A stretch of DNA of 64,000 nucleotides from Gammaproteobacteria bacterium AqS3 (lineage in GTDB: Bacteria; Pseudomonadota; Gammaproteobacteria; MEIF01; AqS3). Below are positions 1-8,447 of this stretch, one piece after another. The notes beneath the pieces were generated by a model. It did not search any database and was not told the DNA's origin. It saw only the letters and a program-made list of their open reading frames with translations. A program made the position numbers and the translations under genes. Every line of letters starts with the position of its first letter. Position 1 is the stretch's first letter. The stretch covers positions 1 to 64,000 of the forward strand of contig MEIF01000006.1 of NCBI GenBank assembly GCA_001750645.1, given 5' to 3'.

Positions 1-32
1 TATTCAAGTTCTCTCTTCCTGTTGGCTTTCAT
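1..32 (-). CDS. Partial unidentified gene running off the left edge
   Basis: Only the first ten codons are visible on the minus strand, starting at an ATG whose complement is at 30-32 and reading MKANRKRELE. An excellent Shine-Dalgarno (GGGAGG, complement at 41-46) lies eight bases before the ATG, and a candidate promoter lies further upstream (83-111). This makes a real start likely. Too little protein is present to name a family. Confidence 0.5.
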   Translation of the reverse strand, partial: MKANRKRELE

Positions 33-82
33 CTCAGCGCCCTCCCGGTCTTGAACGCACCGCCCGCTGGCGGCGCCGGTGG

Positions 83-111
83 ATTATAGGTATATAGGCA
101 CGGCCTGTGAC
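83..111 (-). promoter_or_regulatory. Candidate sigma70 promoter for the left-edge gene
   Basis: Read on the minus strand, a perfect -10 TATAAT (83-88) sits 17 bases after GTCACA (106-111), which matches TTGACA at four of six positions. It points at the ATG at 32, after a leader of about 45 bases. The 33-194 interval holds nothing else I can support. Confidence 0.45.
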
Positions 112-194
112 TCGTTTTGATCGGGACTTGCAAAATAAATACCCGAATGCACAGCAAGCCTGCCTTATATGCACTAGGGCATGCAAGCCCCCTT

Positions 195-988
195 CTACGG
201 ATTGGGTGTGTGCGGCAGCAGGCCGGACTGACTCGAAATCGCCAGCAGCGCGCCGTCCTGGGAAAAGAAGCACTGGGAGCCCTGCATCACGCCGTTTGCA
301 AAGCCGGCGACTTGGGTGGTGCAGAGAATCCATTCGGTGGGGTGCAGGCTGCACAGGCGCAGGGTGTTGTCGAGGCTGGTGCCGCCCCGGGAGCGCTTGT
401 GCGCTCCGAGGAAGAAGTCCGATACAGCCGCCAGCAGAGCGGCGCTGACCGGCTGCCTGTGCCTGGCCCGGGTCCACACGTATTCCAGTCCGCTGTCGAA
501 ATCTTCCAGCACTGTGCGCCTTTCAAATTGACCGACCATATTTTCTGAATGGCCGAAGGCATCGGGCGGTTTCAGGGGGCACTGCTCCGGCGGGGCGACC
601 TCGGGCATGGTCATGAACTGTCGATCAGGTTCGCCCTCCCGCCTGCCGAGCGCCCCGATCACCCGCTGCAGCACCGTGTCTCCGCGCCGCAGCGTCGCCA
701 TGGCCTGAACAACGCTGCGCCCCCGGAAACGCGCTCGACTTCGATGTCCACGGTTTCGTCGAGAAACCCGGCGTTGAGGAAGTGAATGGCGGCCCAGAGC
801 AGCGGCTTTTCAAAATACCGCTCCAGGGCGTCGACCGCACTGGCCATTGCTGCCCCGCCCATCAGAAACTGGCGCTGTGCAGGTCCGACGCAGGCCTCGG
901 GTGGGACGGCCAGGCTGAAGCGATGCGGCTGCTCGGGGTTTTGCACAGCGTGCCAAAAAGCGGCTTTCTGATCGGCCGATGAATTCAT
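195..988 (-). pseudogene. Acyl-CoA thioesterase (TesB-like double hotdog), broken by one frameshift
   Basis: Two overlapping reading frames together give one TesB-like thioesterase of about 264 residues, which would hydrolyse acyl-CoA to free acid and CoA. The N-terminal piece (988 to about 720) runs from MNSSADQK to the DIEVERVSGG strand of hotdog domain 1. The C-terminal piece resumes at about 715 with VVQAMATLRRGD and ends at 195, and includes the domain 2 signature TSLDNTLRL with a following TEWIL. The break lies in a run of five G on the coding strand (complement 720-724). A sixth G, or a -1 slip, restores the conserved sequence. The gene follows tRNA-Val and tRNA-Asp on the same strand. 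It could be a recent mutation, a homopolymer sequencing error or, less likely, programmed slippage. Confidence 0.8.
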
Positions 989-1015
989 CTCGGGGGCTCT
1001 CTAATGTGGGGGATA

Positions 1016-1092
1016 TGGCGGACCGGACGGGACTCGAACCCGCGACCTCCGGCGTGACAGGCCGGCATTCTAACCAACTGAACTACCGGTCC
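1016..1092 (-). tRNA. tRNA-Asp (GTC)
   Basis: On the minus strand a complete cloverleaf of 77 bases is seen. The acceptor GGACCGG pairs with CCGGTCC. The anticodon loop is CTGTCAC with anticodon GTC, the T arm is GGTTCGAGTC, and discriminator G is followed by an encoded CCA. It matches the gammaproteobacterial tRNA-Asp pattern closely. It lies 17 bases downstream of tRNA-Val, probably in one transcript. Confidence 0.97.
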
Positions 1093-1109
1093 CGGTAGTG
1101 CCGACATGC

Positions 1110-1185
1110 TGGTGGGTGGAGAGGGATTTGAACCCCCGACCCCCGCCTTGTAAGGGCGGTGCTCTGCCGGCTGAGCTATCCACCC
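1110..1185 (-). tRNA. tRNA-Val (TAC)
   Basis: The minus-strand cloverleaf is 76 bases. The acceptor GGGTGGA pairs with TCCACCC, the anticodon loop is CTTACAA with anticodon TAC, the T arm is GGTTCAAATC, and ACCA is encoded at the 3' end. Upstream on this strand is TATAAAATGCCCCGC, a -10 followed by a GC-rich discriminator of the kind found on stringently controlled stable-RNA promoters. I see no convincing -35. Confidence 0.97.
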
Positions 1186-1333
1186 CGCACTAAATTAGAG
1201 CGGGGCATTTTATATCATCTGCCGGGGTCGGTTTGGCCGGCAAAAACCGAGCAAATCGGCTGTCGCTTCAGGCAGCGGCAACGGGGCGGCGACTTATAAT
1301 CCCGCCCGCAATCTGCGGGACGGGCGGTGCACA

Positions 1334-2992
1334 GTGAGCAATGAGGCAATGGAATTCGATGTGCTCGTGGTGGGCGCCGGTCCATCCGGGCTTGCGGCGG
1401 CGATTCGTCTGCGCCAGCTCAGTCTTGAGGCGGGCGTCGATCTGCAGGTCTGCGTTGTCGAAAAGGGCTCGGAAGTCGGCGCCCACATCCTGTCGGGGGC
1501 GGTGTTTGAGCCCACCGCACTCAATGAGCTGATCCCCGACTGGCGGGATCGGGACGCCCCGCTGAGGACAGCGGTCAGCGGCGACAAAATCTACTTTCTG
1601 ACCGGTCAAAAATCCTCGATTCGCGCCCCGGGAATGTTTGTCCCGCCGGCGATGCACAACTCGGGCAACTACATCGTCAGCATGGGCAATGTCTGTCGCT
1701 GGCTGGCGCGCCAGGCCGAGGAGCTGGGCGTGATGCTGTTTCCCGGCTTTGCCGCCAGCGAGTTTCTGAGAGGAGAGGACGGCGCCATCACGGGCGTGGC
1801 CACCGGCGATATGGGTCTGTCGCGCAGCGGTGAGCAGAAGGGGAATTTCGTTCCGGGATACCACCTGAAGGCCAAGTACACGCTGCTGGCCGAGGGGTGC
1901 CGGGGGCATCTCGGCAAGCAGTTGATCCGCGAATTTGATCTGGACGCCGAGGCCCAGGATCCGCAGCACTACGGCATCGGCCTGAAGGAGGTCTGGGAGG
2001 TTGCCCCCGAGCGGCACCAGCCCGGCCTGGTGGTGCACGGTGCCGGCTGGCCGCTGGCGGGGGACGCCACCGGCGGGTCTTTTCTCTATCACGCAGAGGA
2101 CAATCAGGTCTACCTGGGGCTGATCGTTGACCTGTCCTATTCAAATCCGCACCGCTCGCCGTTCCAGGATTTCCAGCTGCTCAAGCACCATCCGCTGTTC
2201 GCCGAGACGCTCAAGGGCGGGCGCAGGCTCAGCTACGGCGCCCGCGCGCTGGTCAAGGGCGGTCTGCAGAGCCTGCCCAAGATGAGCGCCCCCGGGGCGC
2301 TGCTGCTGGGCGATGACGCCGGGACGCTCAACGCCGCCAAGATCAAGGGCAATCACGTCGCGATGAAATCCGGCATGGTGGCCGCCGAAGTCGTGTTTGA
2401 GCAGCTTTCGGGTGAGGCGGCGGCGGGGGCGGATCTGACCGCCTACCGGGAGCGTTTTCTGGCGTCCTGGGCCGGGGACGAGCTGCATCGGGCGCGCAAT
2501 TTTGCCCCGGCCATGCACAAGTGGGGCACCTGGCTCGGCTCCGCATTCGCCTTCATTGACCAAAAACTGCTGCGCGGCAGGGCGCCGTTTACGCTGCGGG
2601 ACAGCCTGCCCGACCATGCGACCTTCAGGCCGGCCAGTTCCAGCCCGCCGATTGACTACCCCAAGCCTGACGGCGAGCTGAGTTTTGACCGGCTCTCCTC
2701 GGTGTTCCTGTCCAACACCAACCACGAGGAGGATCAGCCCTGTCACCTGCAGCTGACCGATGCCGATATTCCGATTCGCGACAATCTGCCGAAATTTGAC
2801 GAGCCCGCACAGCGCTACTGTCCTGCGGGGGTTTATGAAGTCGTCCGGGAGAATGGCGAGGCCGAACCCAGGTTTCAGATCAACGCGCAGAATTGCGTGC
2901 ACTGCAAAACCTGCGACATCAAGGATCCCGCGCAAAACATCACCTGGGTTGTTCCCGAGGGCGGCGGCGGCCCCAACTATCCCAACATGTAG
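1334..2992 (+). CDS. Electron transfer flavoprotein-ubiquinone oxidoreductase
   Basis: This is a 552-residue ETF-QO. It moves electrons from reduced ETF to the membrane ubiquinone pool through FAD and a 4Fe-4S cluster. The dinucleotide-binding motif VVGAGPSGLAAAIRL is at residues 12-26. The C-terminal cluster segment NCVHCKTCDIKDPAQNITW gives three closely spaced Cys, with a further Cys before them, and the protein ends in the family-typical GGGPNYPNM. The chosen start is GTG 1334; ATG 1349 is a shorter alternative. A TATAAT lies at 1295-1300 without a good -35. Length matches the family. etfBA lie 1.9 kb downstream on the same strand. Confidence 0.95.
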   Translation: MSNEAMEFDVLVVGAGPSGLAAAIRLRQLSLEAGVDLQVCVVEKGSEVGAHILSGAVFEPTALNELIPDWRDRDAPLRTAVSGDKIYFLTGQKSSIRAPGMFVPPAMHNSGNYIVSMGNVCRWLARQAEELGVMLFPGFAASEFLRGEDGAITGVATGDMGLSRSGEQKGNFVPGYHLKAKYTLLAEGCRGHLGKQLIREFDLDAEAQDPQHYGIGLKEVWEVAPERHQPGLVVHGAGWPLAGDATGGSFLYHAEDNQVYLGLIVDLSYSNPHRSPFQDFQLLKHHPLFAETLKGGRRLSYGARALVKGGLQSLPKMSAPGALLLGDDAGTLNAAKIKGNHVAMKSGMVAAEVVFEQLSGEAAAGADLTAYRERFLASWAGDELHRARNFAPAMHKWGTWLGSAFAFIDQKLLRGRAPFTLRDSLPDHATFRPASSSPPIDYPKPDGELSFDRLSSVFLSNTNHEEDQPCHLQLTDADIPIRDNLPKFDEPAQRYCPAGVYEVVRENGEAEPRFQINAQNCVHCKTCDIKDPAQNITWVVPEGGGGPNYPNM

Positions 2993-3020
2993 ATAGAGCT
3001 CCGGGGCGGCGGCGACCGGG

Positions 3021-4745
3021 TTATTGCTGCTCTTCGGAGCCGGTGAATTCGCGCAGCGCCACGGCAGCATCCTGAATGACCCCATCCCAGCGCCCCGCAG
3101 TTTTCTGGCGGAACAGCCTCAGGCTGGGATACCACTGCGAGGTCTCCTCCACGCCCCAGATCCAGTGCGCCCCGCGCGGCAGGATCACCCAGGCCGTCTT
3201 GCCGATCGCCCCGGCGATGTGCGCGGCCGGGGAATCTGAGCAGATCAGCAGGTCGAGGGAGTCGATCACGCGGGCCAGATTGGCCGAACTCTGCTCGACG
3301 TGCTCGCCGAGATCGATGACCTGGGTGTCCGCGTCCGCAGCGCTGATCTGTTCTGCGAATTCTCCGGTCTGCAGGCTGTAGATTTGGATGCCGAGGGCGC
3401 CCAAGAGGGGCGAGAGGGCTTCAAAGGGGATGCGGGTTCTGTGGTTCGCGGCCTGCAGCTTTTCAGGCGCCCAGACGATGCCGACGCGCTTGCGGCTGCG
3501 CTTGGTGCGGCGCTTCTCGAGCCCGCTTTTTTCCGGCAGGCGCCCGCAAAGGGGGTTGAGGTAGGGAAATTCAATCTCGGGCAGGCTGTCCGCCTTGAGC
3601 GTGGCGGGCAGCAGGTCCAGCGGGGTCTGCAGCTGGGTGGGGTATTTGCCGTAGACATCGTAGTGATCGACCACTCTGGGGCCCTCGGCCGTGGCGAGCA
3701 GGTTGACATCGCGCTTGGTGCAGGTGAGCGAAAAGCGCTCGATTCGATCCGTGATCTGCGGCAGAAACCGCAGGAAGGGAATCACTTCGGAGAGATTTTC
3801 CCTGCAGTGCACCGCCATCCGAATCGCCCCGACACGCGGGTTTCCATCCCAGTGATCCTGCGCCAGCTGCGGGCGACTGATCTGGTATTCCATGCTGTGC
3901 TGGCGCACGGAGTATTTCGCCCAGCCGCTTTTGAAATCGCCCAGGGCCAGCTGGATCTGTGCGAGCATCAAGTCGGCCGAAGATTCCCGGCGCATCATCT
4001 TGGCCTGGTTGACCAGGTTGTAGGCGCGCTCCTGCTCTCCGGTGATTTCATGGGCCAGGGTGGCCTGAATCAGGAAGGACGTAAAGCCGTTGACGCCTCG
4101 CTTGAGCAGTTCGCGCGAGAGCTGCCAGGCGCCTTCCTCATCGCCCATTGACGCAGTGAGCATGATCTTGGCTGTCAGTGTGTCAAGCAATTCGGGGTGC
4201 TCCCTGAGCAGCGCATCCAGAAGCGGGAGGGCATCCTCGTAGCGACCCAGGTGGTAGTAGGCCCGCGCCAGAATGGAGCGCAGGGAGGGCTCTCTCGGCA
4301 GCAGCTCCGTCTCCTCCAGCTGGCTGATGACCTGGTCATAAAAGCCGATGTTGAGATACATCTCGGCGAGGTTGCGCAGGGGCTCGACCATTGCGGTGTC
4401 CAGTTCCATGGCGCGGCGGAAGGCGAACTCGGCCTGCGTGATGTCGCCCAGATTCTGCAGGCACACGCCCAGGGTGTTGAAATACTGGGCGTTATGGGTG
4501 GTCAGCATGGCCCGGCGGATGTATTGATGCGCCTCGATGTACTGACGGGAGTTGGTCAGCAGCACGGCCATGATGTGGTTGGCGTCGGGGTCGGACGGAT
4601 TGTGTTTCAGCAGCTGCTTGCAGGCTTCCAGCGTCTCGGCCTGCTTGTTCTCGGAGTACAGGCGATAAGTCCGCGCCCGCAGGGCGGACAGGTTGAACTT
4701 CAGATTTTCGCCCAGCGGCGAAGCGGGCGCTGATTTGAGATCCAA
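3021..4745 (-). CDS. TPR protein with C-terminal heptosyltransferase-like domain
   Basis: The 574-residue protein has degenerate tetratricopeptide helices over about residues 20-270 (for example ANHIMAVLLTNSRQYIEAH and FNTLGVCLQNLGDITQAEF). Its C-terminal half ends with SDSPAAHIAGAIGKTAWVIL and a WYPSLRLFRQ motif, like the GT9-type domains that follow TPRs in many proteobacterial proteins. The acceptor and product are unknown; a role in surface glycosylation is inference. The start is TTG 4745 with AGAAGG upstream, and a TATAAT on the minus strand at 4779-4784. It is inserted in the opposite orientation between ETF-QO and etfBA. Confidence 0.75.
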   Translation of the reverse strand: MDLKSAPASPLGENLKFNLSALRARTYRLYSENKQAETLEACKQLLKHNPSDPDANHIMAVLLTNSRQYIEAHQYIRRAMLTTHNAQYFNTLGVCLQNLGDITQAEFAFRRAMELDTAMVEPLRNLAEMYLNIGFYDQVISQLEETELLPREPSLRSILARAYYHLGRYEDALPLLDALLREHPELLDTLTAKIMLTASMGDEEGAWQLSRELLKRGVNGFTSFLIQATLAHEITGEQERAYNLVNQAKMMRRESSADLMLAQIQLALGDFKSGWAKYSVRQHSMEYQISRPQLAQDHWDGNPRVGAIRMAVHCRENLSEVIPFLRFLPQITDRIERFSLTCTKRDVNLLATAEGPRVVDHYDVYGKYPTQLQTPLDLLPATLKADSLPEIEFPYLNPLCGRLPEKSGLEKRRTKRSRKRVGIVWAPEKLQAANHRTRIPFEALSPLLGALGIQIYSLQTGEFAEQISAADADTQVIDLGEHVEQSSANLARVIDSLDLLICSDSPAAHIAGAIGKTAWVILPRGAHWIWGVEETSQWYPSLRLFRQKTAGRWDGVIQDAAVALREFTGSEEQQ

Positions 4746-4804
4746 AAGCCTTCTCTGAGGTCGGCCCGAGCGGCAAAAATTATATAGTCAGGCGGAGCTT
4801 GGGT

Positions 4805-4833
4805 TTGACCGGTTGGGGGCGAGCGGGTATGAT
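4805..4833 (+). promoter_or_regulatory. Strong sigma70 promoter of etfBA
   Basis: TTGACC (4805-4810), a 17-base spacer and TATGAT (4828-4833) match the sigma70 consensus at five of six positions in each box with ideal spacing. The predicted transcript starts near 4840, about 20 bases before the etfB GTG. GGGGGA sits about seven bases before that start. Confidence 0.75.
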
Positions 4834-4860
4834 TTTCGCCGCCGAACTGGGGGATATGCC

Positions 4861-5610
4861 GTGAAGGTTCTAGTTGCAGTGAAGCGCGTGGTCGATTACA
4901 ACGTCAAAGTGCGCGCGAAATCCGATCAGAGCGGCGTTGACCTGGCCAACGTCAAAATGGCGATGAATCCCTTCTGCGAGATCGCAGTGGAGGAGGCGGT
5001 GCGGCTCAAGGAGGCCGGCAAGGTTGAGGAAATTGTCGCGGTCAGCGTCGGTCCTGATGCCGCTCAGGAGCAGCTTCGCACGGCGCTGGCGCTCGGCGCC
5101 GACCGCGCCATTTTGGTCCGGCACGAGGGCGAGAGCGAACCGCTCGGCGTGGCCAAAGTCCTGCACAAACTGGTTGAGCGCGAGCAGGCCGATATGGTGC
5201 TGCTCGGCAAGCAGGCCATTGACGATGACAACAACCAGACCGGGCAGATGCTCGCCGCCCTGATGAATCGCCCCCAGGGCACCTTTATTTCCGAATTGAA
5301 CATCGATGGCGAGCAGGTCTCAATCACCCGCGAGGTGGACGGCGGGCTGCAGAAGATTCGCTTTCAGCTTCCGGCGGTGATCACGGTTGACCTGCGACTC
5401 AACGAGCCCCGCTATGCGTCGCTGCCCAACATCATGAAGGCGCGTCAGAAGCCGCTGGACGCCGTTGACCCGGCTGAGCTGGGTGTGGATCTGGAGCCGC
5501 GCCTGGCGGTTCTCAAGGTGACCGACCCTCCGGTGCGTCAGGCCGGCATCGTGGTCGAAACGGTCGCCGATTTGGTGGACAAACTGCGCAACGAAGCTAA
5601 GGTAATTTAG
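4861..5610 (+). CDS. etfB: Electron transfer flavoprotein subunit beta
   Basis: EtfB (249 residues) is the AMP-binding subunit that pairs with EtfA to take electrons from acyl-CoA dehydrogenases. It begins [18 protein letters not shown] with GTG 4861, chosen over an upstream ATG at 4813 because family alignment starts here and a GGGGGA ribosome site precedes it. Diagnostic segments are [45 protein letters not shown] and [20 protein letters not shown], the last containing the recognition-loop region. etfA starts on the base after its stop. Confidence 0.97.
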   Translation: MKVLVAVKRVVDYNVKVRAKSDQSGVDLANVKMAMNPFCEIAVEEAVRLKEAGKVEEIVAVSVGPDAAQEQLRTALALGADRAILVRHEGESEPLGVAKVLHKLVEREQADMVLLGKQAIDDDNNQTGQMLAALMNRPQGTFISELNIDGEQVSITREVDGGLQKIRFQLPAVITVDLRLNEPRYASLPNIMKARQKPLDAVDPAELGVDLEPRLAVLKVTDPPVRQAGIVVETVADLVDKLRNEAKVI

Positions 5611-6537
5611 ATGGCCAATCTTGTTATTGCAGAGCACGACGGTGCCGAACTCAAGGGTGCGACGCGCGCGGTGCTGAGCGCCGCCGCAGCCATTGGCGGG
5701 GAGACCGATGTCCTGGTTGCCGGCTCCGGCTGCGATGACGTGGTGCAGGCGGCTGCACAGCTGCCCGGAGTGCGCCGGCTGATCGTTGCCGACGCCCAGC
5801 ACTACGACCACTGCCTGGCCGAAAATGTCTCCGCCCTGGTGGTCGCCCTGGCCGGGGACTACTCCCACATCCTCGCCTCGGCCAGCACCGATGGCAAAAA
5901 CTTTATGCCGCGCGTGGCGGTGATGCTGGATGTGATGCAGATCTCTGACATCAGCGCCGTGATTGATGCCGAAACCTTTGAGCGCCCCATTTATGCGGGC
6001 AACTGCATGGCGACGGTGAAAAGCTCGGATGCCACCAAGGTGATCACCGTGCGCGCCAGCTCTTTTGACGGCGTTGCAGGCGAGGGCCGCCCGGAGCGCG
6101 TCGATGCCCCGGCGGTTGACGGTGCGGGGCTTTCCGAGTGGGTGGAGGACATCCTCTCTGAGTCCGAACGCCCTGAACTGTCGGCGGCCGATGTGGTCAT
6201 CTCGGGCGGGCGCGGCATGCAGAACGGCGATAACTTCAAGCTGCTCGAGGGCATCGCCGACAAGCTGGGGGCGGCGATAGGCGCCTCGAGGGCGGCGGTT
6301 GATGCGGGTTTTGTCCCCAATGACATGCAGGTCGGGCAGACCGGCAAGGTCGTCGCTCCGCAGCTCTACATTGCCGTCGGCATCTCCGGTGCGATCCAGC
6401 ACCTGGCCGGGATGAAGGACAGCAAGGTCATCGTTGCGATCAACAAAGATGCCGATGCACCGATATTTCAGGTCGCCGACTACGGCCTGGTCGCCGACCT
6501 GTTCCAGGTGCTGCCGGAATTCGAGCAGTCGCTGTAG
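5611..6537 (+). CDS. etfA: Electron transfer flavoprotein subunit alpha
   Basis: EtfA (308 residues) carries the FAD of the ETF heterodimer. The N-terminal Rossmann-like domain is followed by the C-terminal FAD domain with [53 protein letters not shown] and [20 protein letters not shown], all family signatures. It is directly coupled to etfB. After the stop, GCCGGG/CCCGGC (6549-6563) can form a short hairpin without a U tract; it lies between this gene and the convergent DUF6285 gene. Confidence 0.97.
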   Translation: MANLVIAEHDGAELKGATRAVLSAAAAIGGETDVLVAGSGCDDVVQAAAQLPGVRRLIVADAQHYDHCLAENVSALVVALAGDYSHILASASTDGKNFMPRVAVMLDVMQISDISAVIDAETFERPIYAGNCMATVKSSDATKVITVRASSFDGVAGEGRPERVDAPAVDGAGLSEWVEDILSESERPELSAADVVISGGRGMQNGDNFKLLEGIADKLGAAIGASRAAVDAGFVPNDMQVGQTGKVVAPQLYIAVGISGAIQHLAGMKDSKVIVAINKDADAPIFQVADYGLVADLFQVLPEFEQSL

Positions 6538-6587
6538 GCCGACCGGCGGCCGGGCAACCCGGCGGGCCTATCGGAGCCACCTGAATC

Positions 6588-6974
6588 CTAAGATTTCGGG
6601 GTCTGCCCCAGACGTTGCCGCAGCGCCGAGTAACCCGGGTTGTCAATCGAGAGCTGATCCACCGCACTTCGCAGCAGGTGCTCAATCAGGTCGGCGTCGT
6701 CCAGGTCGATTTCTCCGGAGCGGATGGCCAGAGCCAGGCGGCTGTTGAGCGCGTCCGGATCGGTTTCCTCCGGGGTGCGGAGCAGCGCTTGCAGGCGCTG
6801 CAGCTCCGCAGAGCGCTGCACCTCTGAGGCGAGCTCGCGCCGGATGATCCCCAGCGTCTTCTGGGCGACGAGCATCTTGAAGTCGACCGAGCCGTCCGAG
6901 CGGCGCGCACCATCGCCGAGAAACCCCTCGAGCGCTGCAAGCAGCTCGTTCAGATCGGGGCGGTTGGCGGCCAT
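6588..6974 (-). CDS. DUF6285 domain protein
   Basis: The protein is 128 residues, all-helical in appearance, with no signal peptide or Cys motif. The segment LLAALEGFLGD and the pattern LVAQKTLGIIRREL followed by ALNSRLALAIRSGEID resemble DUF6285 proteins, which commonly lie beside ACAD10-like phosphotransferases. Here its ATG overlaps the stop of that gene by one base, so the two are almost certainly co-translated. The biochemical role is unknown; an accessory role for the phosphotransferase or for acyl-CoA catabolism is inferred only from neighbours. Confidence 0.7.
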   Translation of the reverse strand: MAANRPDLNELLAALEGFLGDGARRSDGSVDFKMLVAQKTLGIIRRELASEVQRSAELQRLQALLRTPEETDPDALNSRLALAIRSGEIDLDDADLIEHLLRSAVDQLSIDNPGYSALRQRLGQTPKS

Positions 6975-7990
6975 TAGAGCAGCGCGTCCAGCAGGTCGAG
7001 AACGGTCTCCGAAACGCGCCGGCCGATGGCGGCGTGCTCGAGCGAGTGCGTGTGTCCATCCAGGTGAACCCGGGCCTGACGCTGGCAGATGATGCCCCAG
7101 CGCAGCGAGCCCCAGGCGATCCAGAAGTCGAGGTCATCGGGGCGCCAGTCGCCGCCGGAAATGGAGTTGTAGGCCGCCAGCAGCTCGGCGCGCTCGCCGA
7201 AGCCGCCGACCGTCTGCTCAATGTTGCCGAAGCGCCAGGAGTTGACGCACAGCCAGCCCAAGTCGGACAGTCTCGGACCGATGTGGAACAGCTCCCAGTC
7301 AAGCACCCCGGCCAGTCCCGCCTCGGGATGCACGACCAGATTGCCGTTGCGAAAGTCTCCGTGCTGCGGGCACGCCGGCATGTCGCCTCCCGGGCTGCGC
7401 TCCCCCAGGCGGCGAAAGGCGTATTCAAACACCGGGATGTGCTCGCCGTGAGACAGATAAACCTCAAAGTTCTGCTCCAGCAGCTCATCGATCGAGACCG
7501 CCTGAGCCCAGTCGGGCTTTTCGACGGCGTGCAGCATGGCGAGCTGCTCGCCGCACTGGTGCGCCAAAACCCTGCGGGCTTCGGCAAAGGCGTCGTCTCG
7601 GGCAATGCGCTTGCCGAGGGTTTCACCCTCAATGCAGGTCATCAGATAGCCCTCGCCGAGTTCGTCGGCCGGGTCAAGTGCGGCGATGATTTCAGGGGCG
7701 GCCACTCCGCCGTCCCGGGCGCGTCTTTGAATGTCGATTTCGTTGTGCATGGCCATTGCCCCTGGGCGGGCCTCGGCATGCACGCGCCGGCGCAGGATGA
7801 GATCGGGATGTCCCAACAGCACCACGCGCCAGGTTTCCGCACTCGCACCGCCGGTCAATATGCGGGCTGACTGCAGCTGCGCATCGGTGCCGAGAACGCG
7901 CCGAATCAACCCGGCGATTCGATCAAAAACGGCGTCTGAATCGGCCAATGACTGCGGGTGGAGGCAGGGGCGGTCGTTATAATGGCACAT
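6974..7990 (-). CDS. ACAD10-like phosphotransferase (aminoglycoside phosphotransferase fold)
   Basis: The protein is about 338 residues with the APH/choline-kinase-like fold. LTGGASAETWRV is the nucleotide loop, LILRRR holds the ATP-binding Lys/Arg region, PACPQHGDFRNGNLVVHPEAG is the catalytic loop (HGDxxxxN) and GVLDWELFHIGP is the metal-binding segment. Relatives act on 4-hydroxyacyl-CoA-type substrates with acyl-CoA dehydrogenases; the substrate here is inference. ATG 7990 was chosen for its GCAGG upstream; TTG 7948 is possible. Either start lies within 70 bases of the divergent ndk, whose TATAAT (7978-7983) would fall inside this coding region if 7990 is right. Confidence 0.85.
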   Translation of the reverse strand: MCHYNDRPCLHPQSLADSDAVFDRIAGLIRRVLGTDAQLQSARILTGGASAETWRVVLLGHPDLILRRRVHAEARPGAMAMHNEIDIQRRARDGGVAAPEIIAALDPADELGEGYLMTCIEGETLGKRIARDDAFAEARRVLAHQCGEQLAMLHAVEKPDWAQAVSIDELLEQNFEVYLSHGEHIPVFEYAFRRLGERSPGGDMPACPQHGDFRNGNLVVHPEAGLAGVLDWELFHIGPRLSDLGWLCVNSWRFGNIEQTVGGFGERAELLAAYNSISGGDWRPDDLDFWIAWGSLRWGIICQRQARVHLDGHTHSLEHAAIGRRVSETVLDLLDALL

Positions 7991-8015
7991 CTGACCTGCG
8001 CTCAGGACGCCTGAT

Positions 8016-8447
8016 ATGTCGCAGCTGCAGCGCACTTTCTCAATTATCAAACCCGATGCAGTCATGCGCGGGCTCACCGAGACGATACAGAAACACCTTG
8101 AGGGCGAGGGCTTGCGCATCGTCGCCCAGAAAAAAATCACACTTGAAGCATCCGTTGCCGAGCAGTTCTATGCCGAGCACGTCGACAGGCCGTTCTTCAG
8201 GGATTTGGTCGGGTACATGACTTCGGGCGAAATCGTCGTTCAGGTGCTGCAGGGTGATGATGCGATTGCGCACCATCGCCAAGTCATGGGCGCCACCAAT
8301 CCCGAGGAGGCCGACCCCGGAACACTGCGCGCCCTCTACGGTGAGTCGCGCGAGCGCAATTCGGTGCACGGCTCGGATTCGCCCGAGGCCGCCCGGCGCG
8401 AGATCGAGATGTTCTTTCCCGGAGAGGCTGCACCGCAATCGGCGTGA
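8016..8447 (+). CDS. ndk: Nucleoside diphosphate kinase
   Basis: Ndk (143 residues) transfers the gamma phosphate from ATP to nucleoside diphosphates through a phospho-His. The start MSQLQRTFSIIKPDAVMRG is typical. ATNPEEADPGTLRALYGES and RNSVHGSDSPEAARREIEMFF carry the NxxHGSDS active-site motif with the catalytic His. A TATAAT lies at 7978-7983. It overlaps the next gene, rlmN, at the stop. Confidence 0.97.
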   Translation: MSQLQRTFSIIKPDAVMRGLTETIQKHLEGEGLRIVAQKKITLEASVAEQFYAEHVDRPFFRDLVGYMTSGEIVVQVLQGDDAIAHHRQVMGATNPEEADPGTLRALYGESRERNSVHGSDSPEAARREIEMFFPGEAAPQSA

